DNA from: Arbacia lixula
Taxonomy: Eukaryota; Echinodermata; Echinoidea; Arbacioida; Arbaciidae
Direction: 5' to 3'
DNA: 64,000 nt
Assembly: GCA_963669155.1 (NCBI GenBank)
Contig: OZ022585.1
Span: 25,873,213 to 25,937,212, forward strand
The position numbers and the translations under genes were made by a program. The notes under the pieces were generated by a model that saw only the letters and a list, made by a program, of their open reading frames with translations, was not told the DNA's origin and ran no database searches. Positions 52,253 through 64,000 of this stretch are shown in pieces. Positions within the stretch are counted from its first letter, which is position 1, and each line of letters begins with the position of its first letter.

Positions 52253-54439
52253 GGGTCAATGATGACAACGATGCCTGTTTAATCACCCTCTATGTGCCAT
52301 AGAAACCTTCTTTCTATCATGTCTATGTGAGATACACACAAAATACACACAAGGCGCAAATAGAATAAAATAAGTCACTACGAGTTCTATTCCTATCGGC
52401 TAATTCGATCTCATTTGATCATTTTTTTTGTATGCGTTGACTAAGCTTAACAATTTGAAAATAACAATGATAATGATAATCATATTCATAATAATATTTT
52501 GTGATTGTATATATTATAGGGGGGGGGGGTATGCCCTTCTCATACATACAAGGTTGACTACGTATCAAGTTGGCAAGCATAATGATACTCGTACGAAGCA
52601 TGCATAGAAATACGCTGATAAATTCAAAAGCTGAATCTACAGTAAGAACTTAATAATAAAATCTGTCAAGCAATGATTGACGTGTCCGGGCCAACGGAGA
52701 CGGAAATCGATCTGAACACAATCACGTGACATCGCTTAAGATGCAGTATACTTTACACAATAATAGAGAGGAGGTAACCTCAGATGAAGAAGTGGATTTT
52801 ATTATCTTTTATCTGTTCGATTTACATTCAGGGGGAGGGAAGCGGTAGTTTCCTCAATTTGCTCAACATTAGGTAGACCTGCTGTTTGATATCACATGAA
52901 TTTCACGTTCCACACCCATCTTAATGTGGAATGTTGTGATGCATACTGTATGATAAAGTAACTTTGTTCAAGAATGAGGTGCGTGTGCTTGTATACAACA
53001 TAGCTGGGATCATGGTAATCTGGAAACGTAAGGTGGTGGGGGAGGGGGGGGGTGCGAAACGGCGAACAGGTGCATATTTCTACAAGAAGTGACTGATTAA
53101 GTGTAAACTCTATTATGCCGAATACGGCGATCTGCCCAACAATTGGTGAACGCCAATATGTCAACAATAAATCAAAGTGGACCTTGGCCTCATTAACCTA
53201 TATCAGATGAAACGATCCGCACTGATCGAGTGTCTATCAATAAGATGTACTATATACCACAGCCGGGGTACACGCATGTATACATGTGTTGAGTACTAGT
53301 CATGTACGGCATCATGGATGGTCATTACCTTATTGCTTCCAGTCAAAGTCCAAACAGTTTCAATACCAGCACTATAAGTCGTGCCGAAAAAATATGGCGA
53401 GAAGTATGCAATCTGTGAATACAAAAACTATTGAAAACTAGTAGGTAGTATATTACTGACGGTAGTATATTACTTCTGATACAACCATACTACAAACAAC
53501 AACCACAAAATGATACTGCAACTTCTATATGTATTCGCATAGTAGTAATACTAGGTCTACCCTGTTAAAGTTCATCACACTTTTACAAGCCATCAGCCTT
53601 CTGCTGATAACTTGAATTTGTTGTTTTTGATTTTATATATTCTATATTTGTATGATAAATAAACAATTGAATGAAAAAATAACAATATTTTGTGATAATA
53701 ATGATAATAATAATGCTTACAATAATCAAACAACAAATGATGTCCATTAGGATCACCATAATACTAATGATAGTACAAAGTACATAGCTTATTAACAATC
53801 CCATTTCTTCCCCGACTTGTCACAATGAAGCGATACCTGCAAACGATAACCGAAATAGACATCTGGAGCATTCAAGTACCTTAACCTGGCAACCCAGATG
53901 AAGAAATCATGATCACAGTCGCGTGACTGAGGCCGCTGTGTTATATCAAACAATATCAATGCTGAATGGTAGTCTGCCTTAATTCCCTCACTCGTTGGGA
54001 CAGAAATTACGTTGCTAACTTCGTGGATAGAAATAGGGAGCGCTGTTATTGGCACAATTTCGGCCTAGTGAAATGCTAGTACTACCAAACTGCCATCGCG
54101 CTGTCAGGCCGGTTGCTACAGCGACGACGTACACTTACAGGTGGACTGGACACGACCCAGTACATCACACAGCGCTAGCGCTACATGTCGAACGAGTGAG
54201 GGGGCTATTACTAAATTCTGCACATATTATTTGTCGACGTGTGAAACAACCCCCTGTATGAGTGTGTGTAATAAGTGTTTTTTGTGGGGTGCTGGTGTGT
54301 ATAATTAAGTATAATTATGATTCTAAAAAAAAATCGGATATGATTTGTTGAACGCATTAGGATTAGTTTAAGACGATAATGTGCTGCTCAGATTCATTGA
54401 TTTAAAGCAACTCAATCTATTGATTTATAGTTTAAAGGG
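52253..54439. other. No gene recognised
   Basis: AT-rich, with G-runs at 52520 and 53039 and microsatellite-like AATAATGATAAT stretches near 52465 and 53690. No exon or element identified. Confidence 0.5.
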
Positions 54440-54900
54440 AAAACCATCCTTAAGTTGAGCGAGTTTTAACAAAAGCAAAAAAAAAAAAGAAGAAAGAAAC
54501 CTATCAGTGAAGGTTTGTCGAAAATCCGTTAAAACATAAAAAAGATATGATTTTGTTTTAAAAGTTGTCATTTGTGACGTCACGTGCGAGGTGTTCTCCT
54601 TTATGATTCCAGGAATTCCACCTTTTCTGGTATTTGATCAAGTAATACAATTATTTTCATTGGGGAATGTGTGTAAAAACATGTACCTAAATGATATTTT
54701 GAATGTACACTTAAAACGCATAAAGTCATTTGAGAAAAATGTCAATTTTCAGGAAAAAATAAAACACAACATATTGGGAAACTGTGACGTCCCAAAATAA
54801 AAGCTAGATTTAGTTTACCTTTTGACGGATTTTCGTCAAACCTTCACTATTACCGGTCTTTCATGTTTTTTTTTTATCAAAGCCAAGTAACTCCCGGGTG
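54440..54900. mobile_element. MITE with ~90-bp inverted ends
   Basis: The left arm (AGTGAAGGTTTGTCGAAAATCCGTTAAAA at 54507-54535) is inverted in the right arm (near 54818-54848). Outer A-rich parts and inner TTTGGGACGTCACAG/GTGACGTCAC parts also pair loosely. 460 bp, non-coding. Confidence 0.75.
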
Positions 54901-57900
54901 AAGTTATTAATGTTACAAACTATAAAGTGAGACTAGTGATATACGTTCCAGTCGTTTGTCTACTGCTATTAGAAGTGGGTAAGAGGACAGAAGTACATGT
55001 TATGTCTACTTACTGTACATTCCTGAAATGGGAAGCTTTTCCCTTGTTTTACGCCTCCCACGTACATTTGTTCTTCACCCCCTCACTATTGTTCACTATT
55101 GTTTACATTGGAGAAATTATTCAGTGCAATGTGAAATATATTTCAACTGTTTTATTGCTTACTGCAAAAACCGACAAAATTGCTATTTTTTGTGAAAGAC
55201 ATATGTATATGTACACTTGGTTGCAAATCGTGCCGAGAAAAATGATAGATGTGCTTTCGAGTTTTACAAGTGATTCAGCTTGGGCTACATTTTCAACTGT
55301 TATTGTTTCACAGATATAATGCAAATTCCACAATGGTGTTTATTTCTCACTGAACTGTACATGTTATTTGTTTGTATATATGTAATCCATCTTGCGTTAT
55401 AATGTCAAACAGGGTCTCCTGGTAGAACAGTGTTCAACCACTGAAGGGGCCACCCTGGGTAAATAATACTAATACATTCTTCTACATTAAGCATGTTTTT
55501 ATTGTCATACTAAAAAATGATTTTCTTCCTGTATGTACTTGTTTTGAAGTGTTGTTTTTAAGGTTAGATTTCCATTGAGGTGGAACTTACCACACGGAAT
55601 ATCAATGAATATAGTGAGATGGATGTGTTTATTAATGTGCTTCCTCGCTTCCTCGCACGCATTGCGTACATCAGCCACTAGGAAGTGGAAAAACGTGTAT
55701 GCTCACGTCCATTTTCCATAACATGTTATATCTTTATGAATTTTTAGTATGAATTTTAGTCTAGTATAACCACATACATGACCTCAAAATCAACGGAGGA
55801 CAATTTGCATTACTTACAAGCATATGATATACGTATTGCTATTGCTACTATGTAATCATTTATTATGCGTTTGTTTTAATTGGTTACGTCGTGTTTTATT
55901 TCACATCTTTTCCAACATCCATTGTTTTTACATCCTTCTCTAAATGCAACCTTATCAAATTATGTACATTAACCTTCATGTTCGGAGCCTGCATATCCCT
56001 ATTAGCTCAGTTTTAAAAGCTTCTCTCTCAGGTCACATTGCTCATGTTATCACAGTGTGTGTTCTTTCCACGTTCGTACTTAAACTGTGGAACCTCTATT
56101 ATTTAACGGTGGCTAATAGTTATCATTATGTATACGTTGATTTATGTGATTGTGCTAATCAGAATTTTGAACCTAGGAGAATCTCAAACAGGCTCTTACC
56201 TCCGCAAAGAAGCCAGCTTCTTCCACTTGCTTCCTTCCGACCCAGACCCGTCACCTTGGGCTTGATGTGTCCCCAGCAGACCAGAGAACATGGCCTACTC
56301 CTCAGTCGTCTGCCGCTGGTTTCAAGATTAACAACTGTCGGCGATCGATTACCAACTTTACTTCCAAACACAACTAAGCAATCTGAAATCAATTTCTTTG
56401 TTGATGTGGACTTCCTAAGTTGTTTCCTATGACCTTGACTATTGCGTCACATGAATCCCGTTCGCCTGTTAATTGAGCCTGAAGTCCCCTGTTGATTGAC
56501 CGACTCTGCTAAAAAGCTGTACCTCCGACATGTCCCACTAAACCGGTGTCAAAGAATGAGTTCAAGCACCAAAACAATCAATCATGTTCCTCTTCACTTT
56601 ACTACCAACCAAGCAGTACTGTTTCCATTGTGTCTCGAATCGAGATAGTATCCAGTTTCTACTCTGGTTCGCCTCGCTCTGACGTCATCATTATTCGTTC
56701 AAAGACTCGACGCAGCCAACCGTATCATGAACATAACATGATAAAATACGTTTTGCCAGTGCTCGGACAATATTTAGTTTTCATGTTCTCCACGTTTAGA
56801 TGATCCTTTAACAGTTCTGCACTACACTACTAAACAAAATGTACTAGCCGTAGGGTCGAATCACTATGGCATATACTACACACCGAAACAAGTACATATG
56901 CCCGAATACTTCATTCAATAAGATGAATTTGCATGAAGGTAATTGTATTCTACCCCCTACAAGGCCAGTACCAGGTTCAAGTTTGTTGTAGTCCAATCAG
57001 CCCGTTTGCGAGTAACTGCCGTGACCTCATACCCCCGAAGAAGGTGCCGATTTGCAGTCTCCGCAGATTCCATGACGCGGCCCTCTGCATAGGCATACGG
57101 CCCTTTCTGGTATGCATGGAGTTCGGTCCTTTGGGGTTTCTGTAGGCTCTATTCATATGCGATATTATGACGGTTGATAAAAAGAGTTCAACCCTCCTCG
57201 AAGTCTGAATATAGAACATATTGTGTTTCATATTGTATAGGTCACGGCAAAGGTCACGAGGGGTCAAAGACGTGAGCGTAAGTCATTACCGTACGTCAGC
57301 AGAATGTGCAGAATGTATTGCCTGGAGGGAAGATATCGTTTGGGGTATGGTTGGAACAGTGTTTCAGGAACAATTTAGTTACGAGTATGGGGAAGAAGAA
57401 CAAGACTTAAGTGGGTTTGGTGGGGTGGGGTGGGGGTATGGTGGGGTGGGGTGGGGGTGGGGTGGTGTTGACGTGTACCTTCTTTGATCGAGATGGTAAG
57501 ACTCGCTGACAAATAATATCAACATTATTTTTAAATAACAGGTAGGAGTTTGTACAAAGTTGAGCAGAAGCGCATCGTTCAGTCAGCAAAGTGGACATGG
57601 CGAATTTGTATAGAACAAGTAGGATAGAGAGTAGGGAACAATAGAGTTAGAGAGAAGGGAGGAATGGACAGCAACAGGTGGAGATAGGGGAAGTAAATGT
57701 ATAATCAACGTAAACGAAAAGATAAGAAGCAATAGTTTTGTCCAGTTTGGATCACAATCACCTCTTTCATAATTCGTTTTGATAACGGCGCTGTTAACAA
57801 TTAACACACATTCACATTTGCAATTAAACTATATTTGTGTGTGAGCGCAACTTTGCGTTCTGCTGTAGGTTTATTTGTCAGGAGTGTTGGGCTAGGCCTG

Positions 57901-58265
57901 ATCACAACCCCCAATACGGGGTCATGACCTCAATGATCGATATCCCCAACATGTGATGTATAGTCTGCGACAGCTTGGTGAAACCTAAATCTATTTCGTC
58001 ATGTTTCAGGCGATTCCACCCCACTCATCATGATGCCATTCACGTAGACTCGCAGAAATCTGAGAAAATCTCAGGGGTGAACAAACTGACACATCTTTCG
58101 ATGTGCCCTGTAGGTTTCTATGATAAGAGTTTGCTAATAAATATCATCAAGATACAATACATCTTCCTGTAAGTGGTATCATTTTGTAAATATCGGAGAG
58201 GAGAGGGAAAAACATTTACAGCTTTTGTTTCATACGGTAACAAAATTAGTATTGGATGAAGTGAT
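54901..58265. other. No gene recognised
   Basis: Open frames such as 54927-55319 and 55944-56432 have no family resemblance. The G-rich repeat at 57412 is the only clear feature. Confidence 0.5.
57412..57476. repeat. GGGGT-type G-rich simple repeat
   Basis: GGTGGGGTGGGGTGGGGGTA repeated twice with variants; G-quadruplex-forming. Confidence 0.9.
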
Positions 58266-58362
58266 GAGAAGCCTGCAATTGAAAATTGCTCTCAGAAAAA
58301 GGCTCTCAAATAACTATTAATTGTTGTATTTGAGAGTCTTCTTTCAGCAGAGCAATTGGCAG
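58266..58362. repeat. 97-bp imperfect hairpin
   Basis: Arms GCAATTGAAAATTGCTCTCA and GGCTCTCAAATA pair with TATTTGAGAGTCTT and AGAGCAATTGGCAG around a short AT loop. Possibly a MITE remnant. Confidence 0.6.
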
Positions 58363-59429
58363 CCAAGAGAATAAATCGCTATCAACTAGATGGAGGTCTA
58401 TACACTGCTTCCACGTGCCACACACGCCAGAGGTAGTAATCGGAGCGGATTTTTCATTACAGGATTTGCAGTTTCTATTTTCTACTCTGCATTTTCAAAA
58501 ATGGCAAGCGTACGATGAATGATGAAGACTTAATATTTCAACGAATATTTTTTTTTCGCTATTGTCCAACGTTATTGTTTGGCACAGATTCGATTTCATA
58601 CAAACTGTGCATTTTACACCACCCAAGTCTTAATGTATCAAAGTTCATTATGGAACACGACGTATGAATTTCAAATTGCACTGACTTACTTAATAGTTCT
58701 GAGGACCCCTCTGACTTTGAGGGCCGCTGCGCTCCAGGCTGACCCTTCCGACATACTAGTAGTCAATCACTCCACTCTTGTCGTGCCCGGAGAGCTGTGG
58801 CAACAGCCTTAGCAATAGAAAGACCAAGTTCAAGGCACAATGTTCACCTTCCTTTAAACAACTTAGACATACAAGAACACATTCATGTAGACTCGCTGTA
58901 AAGATGATGCAGTTAATCCAAATGAAGTAGGTTATAATCCAGACAACAATATAATACGAAGACTAAAAAATGTATATCGTTTTGGAAGTTCTACTACCTG
59001 TGGTATAACCTCTCCGATACGCTTTACATTACAATGGCGAAATGGAAAGAAATGGTAGCGATGGGGAATCAAAATATTGACTCCAGTTCCTATCAAATAA
59101 ACACACATAATGGTGACCACATTTTTATCTTCTAAGAACCAATACGACGGCTCGTATCAAGTCATAAAGCGTTGTTAGGATTTAAGCCAAATACTTGCTC
59201 CTTATCTGAGTATTCCCCTTATCTCACAAATAGCACATCCCTAATTACAGACAAACATGTAGAGGAGCGTGGAAGTTGTCCACGCATTAACCTTAAGGTG
59301 TAATAACTCCATGGCTGATTGATCATGGCTACAGACCTATAGGTTTCTATCAGCTAATTGCTCTTAGTTTTATTGCACATGTTGTATGGGAACAAAGTGT
59401 TTATGACAGGGCTGATGGGCTCATACTAA

Positions 59430-59663
59430 TATGGACGTCTACAAACATGAGGGCTTTGCAGGTGGATGTATACCATGACTTCGATGAATCCAACCCAGGC
59501 CAGTACCACAGGGAGTACCTCAGGTCCCCTGATAGCACCATGTATCTTTGAAATCTTTATGAATGACATATCCACGGTTTCACAATGTAGAATGAAAGCC
59601 CTCCTTTCTGCCTATTACGGTTATGTACTCTTCATATATTCTGAAGATCCAAAGAAATTTTAA
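59430..59663 (+). pseudogene. Degenerate reverse-transcriptase palm fragment
   Basis: The plus-strand frame 59466-59663 reads GSTSGPLIAPCIFEIFMNDI followed by LSAYYGYVLFIYSEDPKKF. This matches GxxLGPLLFxIFINDL and the YADDTVLF catalytic block with the two Asp residues lost. It is a small inactive LINE remnant. Confidence 0.5.
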
Positions 59664-59684
59664 CATACAAATGCACAGCTTGGA

Positions 59685-59953
59685 TTAAAGGTAGTATACT
59701 GTACTGGGAAGACAAAAATGCCTTCAAAAGGTGATCGCGAGCAATCTTCTTGCCAATGGTCTTAAATTCATGTATTGGAGTAATTAGTGATTAAATCACA
59801 AATCCTTAAAATGTTCGGCCCGAACAATTTGAAGATTTTTGATTTAATCACTAATTACTCCAACACATGAATTTAACACCATTGGCAAGAAGATTGCTCG
59901 AGATCACCTTTTGAAGGCATTTTTGTCTTCGCAGTACAGTATATTCCCTTTAA
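59685..59953. mobile_element. Near-perfect fold-back element with TTAA ends
   Basis: The whole 269 bp is one inverted repeat: TTAAAGGTAGTATACTGTAC at left, inverted at right, through CCTTCAAAAGGTGATC, AATCTTCTTGCCAATGG, AATTAGTGATTAAATCA to a GGCCCGAAC centre. Arms of about 130 bp differ at roughly ten positions. TTAA at both ends suggests a piggyBac-type target site. Confidence 0.92.
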
Positions 59954-60292
59954 AAATGAATGATGATAGAACTGTTCGTATGTTGTAAAATCCTACCAGT
60001 ATATCATACACAAAAAATGAACTCAATCCAGTTCCAAAAGCATTTATGTGAATTGGAAAATATGTTTGCTAATGAATCAATTACAGTGACTAACAAAACA
60101 AGTATGAAATATGTTCAAAGAGGGCGGAGTGTGAGAAAAAACGTTTCTTTTTCCAATTCTCAGTCGAAATTCGCCGTACACCACATTCAATCAAACAATC
60201 ACGTAATCATCAAGTCCGGCATACACACAATATCAAACATGAACCAAGAAACAGAAGTATGCACACATACACACATGCGTTAGTACAAAACT

Positions 60293-60780
60293 GTACATAA
60301 CTGTACAGGTGACAAGTATCTGGAGGACACCATGGGCGACCAGGAGCAGTACTCCCGCCGCCAGTGCCTACGAATCTACGGCATTGCAGAGGTTGTGAAT
60401 GAAGACACTGACCAGCTGGTCATTGACCTTGCTGCCAGAATGGGTGTTAAGGTTGACCCATGTGACATCGATAGGAGCCACAGGATTCCCTCCAAACGCA
60501 CAACTCGTTCACCGTCTCGCCCACCTCGTCCAAAAGCGCTCATCGCCAGGTTCGCGCGTTATAACCCTCGACATCTCATGTACTCTGCGAAATCTCGCTT
60601 GAAGAATACCGGTGTCGTGATCAGGGAAGACTTAACGTTTCGTCGACAAGACCTGTACTTCTAAGCACTCAACCATGTGAACACAACGCGTACGTGGTCG
60701 ATCGACGGCAAGATCTCCACCCTCACGAAGGATGGGCGCAAGGTGTTGGTGAGAAACTCAGTTGACAATGACCGTCTTTA
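60293..60780 (+). pseudogene. LINE ORF1-type protein fragment with one nonsense codon
   Basis: From ATG 60332, 110 codons read QYSRRQCLRIYGIAEVVNED, DLAARMGVKVDPCDIDRSHR, KALIARFARYNPRHLMYSAK and TGVVIREDLTFRRQDLYF, then TAA at 60662. Past that one stop the same frame continues ALNHVNTTRTWSIDGKISTL, TKDGRKVLV to a TAG at 60778. This is the RRM-like/C-terminal region of L1-type and related invertebrate ORF1 proteins. A coiled-coil part would lie upstream but is not evident. Confidence 0.8.
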
Positions 60781-61593
60781 GTGAGCTACACCGCCCCCCC
60801 CCCCCATCCGCTTTACTCAGCACATCGTTATTTGATGTTATACAATGCTTTTGTCTTGCCTCACATCATGTACTGTAACACTCTCTGGTCCACGAAACAT
60901 CCTTCTAAACTGGACAAATTTTATCGCCTCCAGAAAAGAGCGTTACGTATCTGTTCTAATTCCGATTTTCGAGCCCACTCATTATCTATTTTTAAAAAGT
61001 TTGTAATTTGCATATATACGACATTAACAAAATGCAAATTTCCTCAAAAATGCTTCGTTTCTTCCGCGGCACACTGCCACCGTACTTAATGCATATGTTC
61101 TCTTTAAATACTTCGATCCATGACCACAATACGAGGGCTGCAAATAAATTTCACCAATGGAAAGTTACTTCTACATCTATCGAATCATTTTTACGACACA
61201 TTGGACCAGCTTCATGGAATTCTCTACCACCTTTCATTCAAAATATTCAATTCTGCAATTCATTTAAAAATATTCTGAAAAAATACCTATTGTTAGCTTA
61301 TTGCTAATTTTCCTGACTCTTTGATTTCCATCTCAACTGTTAATATACTAATATTTAGCCATTTCTTGTTTTATTGTCATATAGGTACGCCTAACCTATC
61401 AAGCCTCTACGACTTTTACAGGCATCCCCTTTTCCCCAATTGTAATCATTCATGTATTCTATATTCAAATTGTTAATACATGTCAAATATAACTTGTTTA
61501 TTTATTATTATCTATGAAATGTATTTTTCACGTTTGTATCATATTTTACTATCTATGTAAATATGTTTTTAAGGTTGCTGGAAATAAATAACG

Positions 61594-61640
<47 letters not shown>
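60781..61640 (+). pseudogene. LINE reverse-transcriptase C-terminus and 3' end
   Basis: Two plus-strand frames joined by a shift: VLPHIMYCNTLWSTKHPSKL, RLQKRALRICSNSDF, then (from about 61060) FRGTLPPYLMHMF, HDHNTRAANKFH, GPASWNSLPPFIQN, FKNILKKYLL. A 3' UTR ends AAATAAATAACG followed by (TCAA)n at 61597-61638, typical of CR1/L2-like tails. It lies directly behind the ORF1 fragment after a C13 run, so the middle of the element is missing or two elements abut. Confidence 0.85.
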
Positions 61641-61641
<1 letters not shown>

Positions 61642-61880
61642 CATTGTACACTCATCCATCCATACATACTGCGCATACAATAATACAGGAATTTCGAAGC
61701 TGATCGTGAAAAAGAAAATGCTTGCCCTCAAAACGCCTAGCACGCTGTCTACTGGAAAGTAGACAAATGAATTTGGATTCGTACGATAATACAGGTATGA
61801 TACAGGACGAGTATTTAACTGTAGGATTTGCAGCTGGATTTGTTTACATTAATGAGTCTAAACGATGAAAGTACAGTTTC

Positions 61881-63005
61881 TTAGGTAGGGTTTAAAAGGA
61901 CATTAATGACTGGGCATTTTGTAAAACATTTTGCACTGCATTCCACAATTTTCCCTTTGTATTGAAAGGAACTTTTAAAACATTCCAAGTTTGTTTGGGT
62001 AATCCCATATTTAACGATGTTGCTGTTTTTGTAGTATATAACCATGTCTATAAAAATCGTGTCAATGTTATTACACAATCGAGTGTTGGCTAGTCCATGA
62101 ATACATTTGTACATTAATTGCTGCTGCTAAAAAAAATCATTTAGTCTACTTTCAATAATTTGCCAATTTAAGGATTTTATCATTTCCAATCCACTGCTGT
62201 TATCATAATCAAAATCACATTTTGTAATCGTAAAATAAAATCCATGTTCTTATTTAAAGACAATCAGACCCGGCGCTCAAGAGGGCGTTATTCCATGTAA
62301 GCGCATGAGCGGACAGTACGTGTTGTCCAATGACGGCAATGTTATTCGATAATTTCACCGGTTACGCAAATGCCATGTTCCGAATGCCCGAAGAATGTCG
62401 ATTCTCAATCTAGGTATGCCGAAATACAGTTCGGCTCATGATTCGGCGGCTGTTCCCTGCTGGCTCCGCCCACGTACATGTACATTACGCCGTTTACGGT
62501 ATGCACAAACGTGTACTGGCATAGCTCGCTCGGCTAGCGCTCACAACGTACGTGAAAGGGCAAGCAACGCATATCCGCAATCTACCAGTTTGATTGACAG
62601 CGTTACTCGTCAAACTTCGGAACTAAGATGGCGATGATTGTGACGTCATCCAACAGCGCCCTCTTGAGCTCCGGGTCGAAATTCCTTTAAGAAATTGACC
62701 CAGACAGAACATGCATAATCGAAACATAATTGAATGATAAATTTATACATAACATTGCGTGTTTTAGAATCGAGGTATTTGCTAATTTCAATAAATGCAT
62801 AAGTATAGTACAATAGAGATTTTGCAAGAAATTTCATTTGAGAATTCCAGGACAGCCTACTTTCTGTTTCAACTCCCAAATATATAATAGTATCAACCTG
62901 CTTAACTTCATTATCATCAAGAATTATTTTGAATGGATGAGATGAATTAGGACATAAAAACTTCACCTTTGTTGTACCAATATCTATATTTAACTTATTA
63001 ATAGT
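61881..63005 (-). pseudogene. Minus-strand LINE reverse-transcriptase relic, split by a TIR element
   Basis: Reading leftwards: LNIDIGTTKVKFLCPN, LDDNEVKQVDTIIYLGVETE, SRLSWNSQMKFL, YLDSKTRNVMYKFIIQLCFD, YACSVWVNF, then after the insertion SSGLEMIKSLNWQIIESRLN, LMYKCIHGLA and FQYKGKIVECSAKCF. This is the region after the RT palm to the C-terminus. Stops and a 411-bp insertion (62267-62677) break it. Confidence 0.85.
62267..62677. mobile_element. 411-bp TIR element inside a LINE relic
   Basis: Inverted ends GACCCGGCGCTCAAGAGGGC and GCCCTCTTGAGCTCCGGGTC differ at one position. The interior is markedly CpG-rich (CACGTACATG, CGCCGTTTACGG, GCTCGCTCGGCTAGCGC) and non-coding. Coding homology of the interrupted LINE resumes on both sides. 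I could not see a clean target duplication. Confidence 0.85.
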
Positions 63006-63394
63006 ATATCATCGGGGCATCCAGTGAGCGGCTATATTACGGAAACTACGTTCCATTAATATGTTTCGTTTAGTTTAGTTTTATCAAACCATATCAAACA
63101 AACTAATAGTACAAAACAGAACAGTAAGAGACAATCAGAATGATTCTGAATCCCAGAGGGAGCACAGCTGATGAACAGGCCCCTTTCCACTACACAAATA
63201 ATTATTCACTGTACAGTATATGGTATATAAGAATGTGTATCACAATGGGCATAATGTATGTTACAAACATGAAAACGGAAACCAAGTCCTTGGATTTTGA
63301 TAAACTCAGTTTGCCTCAAAAATGACATGAGCCACGAAGGACAACACTAGCTTCTTCCGTTAATTAAAGGTTCTAACCTTTGAACAGTCATATC

Positions 63395-63566
63395 TGGAGG
63401 GCGTTTCATGAACGTTGTCAGCACTGAATAAATGGTCAGTGCTGACAACTTCAGTGAAATCCTGGGTTTTGATTGGCTGAGAGGCACTAGCCTCTGACTG
63501 TTACTATGGTAACTATCGGAGGAAGACAGCTTGTCAGACGAAAAATGATGATGAAACGCCCCCCAG
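63395..63566. mobile_element. 172-bp MITE with GGGCGTTTCAT ends
   Basis: Ends CTGGAGGGCGTTTCAT and ATGAAACGCCCCCCAG match inversely at 15 of 16 positions. Inside is a hairpin, TGTCAGCACTGA with TCAGTGCTGACA. Non-coding. Confidence 0.88.
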
Positions 63567-64000
63567 GTGAGTATCAGTCATGACCGCTGTAGCTAGATAG
63601 GATCCGTGTGCTGTGTGCAGCTGCAGCGGAAACTAAGGAAATGGCGCCATCTGCCAACAACCGTGAAATTGTGCATAGCTAACGGCCGAATCAACATTGG
63701 GGACAACTTTATGCGACTTCATCGGGTCTTCTTTCTCACCACATGCTAAGACGTCTCTTTTGTTAGCCTAAAATATGAAGTTGTCCAAACACTATAGTAT
63801 AAAGAACATTGTTGTTTAAAAACACTCCCAGAAAAAGGAAACGAAACAGTTACTTGATTTTGTGGATATTAATCGTTATCCATGGGCGTCGACAGAGCTG
63901 GAGTCTTTTTACAGGTGGCCCCTATTTGTGCTGTTGTATTGTATATATTTAGGCCAGTCATGCCAGTACGACGTGTTAGTTCAAAGTGATATATATCGCA

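Noticed and set aside
51784..52286. Gly-rich and Pro-rich repeat proteins on both strands
   Set aside because: Frames over a 23-bp minisatellite; peptide changes every unit because 23 is not a multiple of 3.

Overview
This is eukaryotic, intron-rich and AT-rich DNA. It has GT-AG introns, large (CT)n, minisatellite and MITE loads, and fragments of non-LTR retrotransposons. The only gene I can identify with confidence is androglobin (ADGB), the chimeric calpain-like/globin protein of cilia and sperm. It lies on the minus strand from its ATG at 33335 down to at least 4402. The repeat style (CR1/RTE-like LINE tails, Tc1- and pogo-like MITEs, TGACCTTTGACC-rich repeats ending in GGCGGAGGCAT, long homopolymers) together with an ancestral ADGB suggests a marine invertebrate deuterostome. 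An echinoderm such as a sea urchin is my best guess, but this is inference and was not checked against a database.

Layout, right to left along the ADGB transcript. A GC-rich minus-strand coding-type exon (37260-37768) of unknown identity ends in a good splice donor with the same phase as ADGB exon 1. A LINE reverse-transcriptase relic (33815-35236), broken by a Tc1-type MITE (34073-34720), sits just upstream of ADGB. Eighteen ADGB coding exons follow between 33335 and 4402. They encode 827 residues with splice phases that agree at every junction: an N-terminal leader, a calpain-like core (about residues 40-300), a long Lys/Glu/Pro-rich linker, the start of the calpain domain-III-like region, and a Pro/Gly-rich segment. 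The IQ motif and globin domain are not seen and must lie left of the window. The introns carry minisatellites, including one that has multiplied the 3' end of exon 13 with its splice donor, and MITEs. One 1.4-kb element in intron 17 carries eight DR1 nuclear-receptor-like motifs. The left end (592-3389) is a 2.8-kb G-rich minisatellite.

The right part (38-64 kb) shows no gene I can support. It holds tandem duplications, CpG-rich patches, a 1.7-kb pyrimidine/purine-asymmetric tract, several fold-back MITEs, a G-rich 23-bp minisatellite and, at 59.4-63.0 kb, three degenerate LINE fragments on both strands, one split by a 411-bp terminal-inverted-repeat element.

I found no tRNA, rRNA, CRISPR array or prokaryotic system. 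The most unusual observations are the splice-donor array (16905-17658), the phase-matched orphan exon (37260-37768), the DR1-bearing repeat (9026-10436), and the two same-orientation MITE copies flanking the in-phase exon 5.
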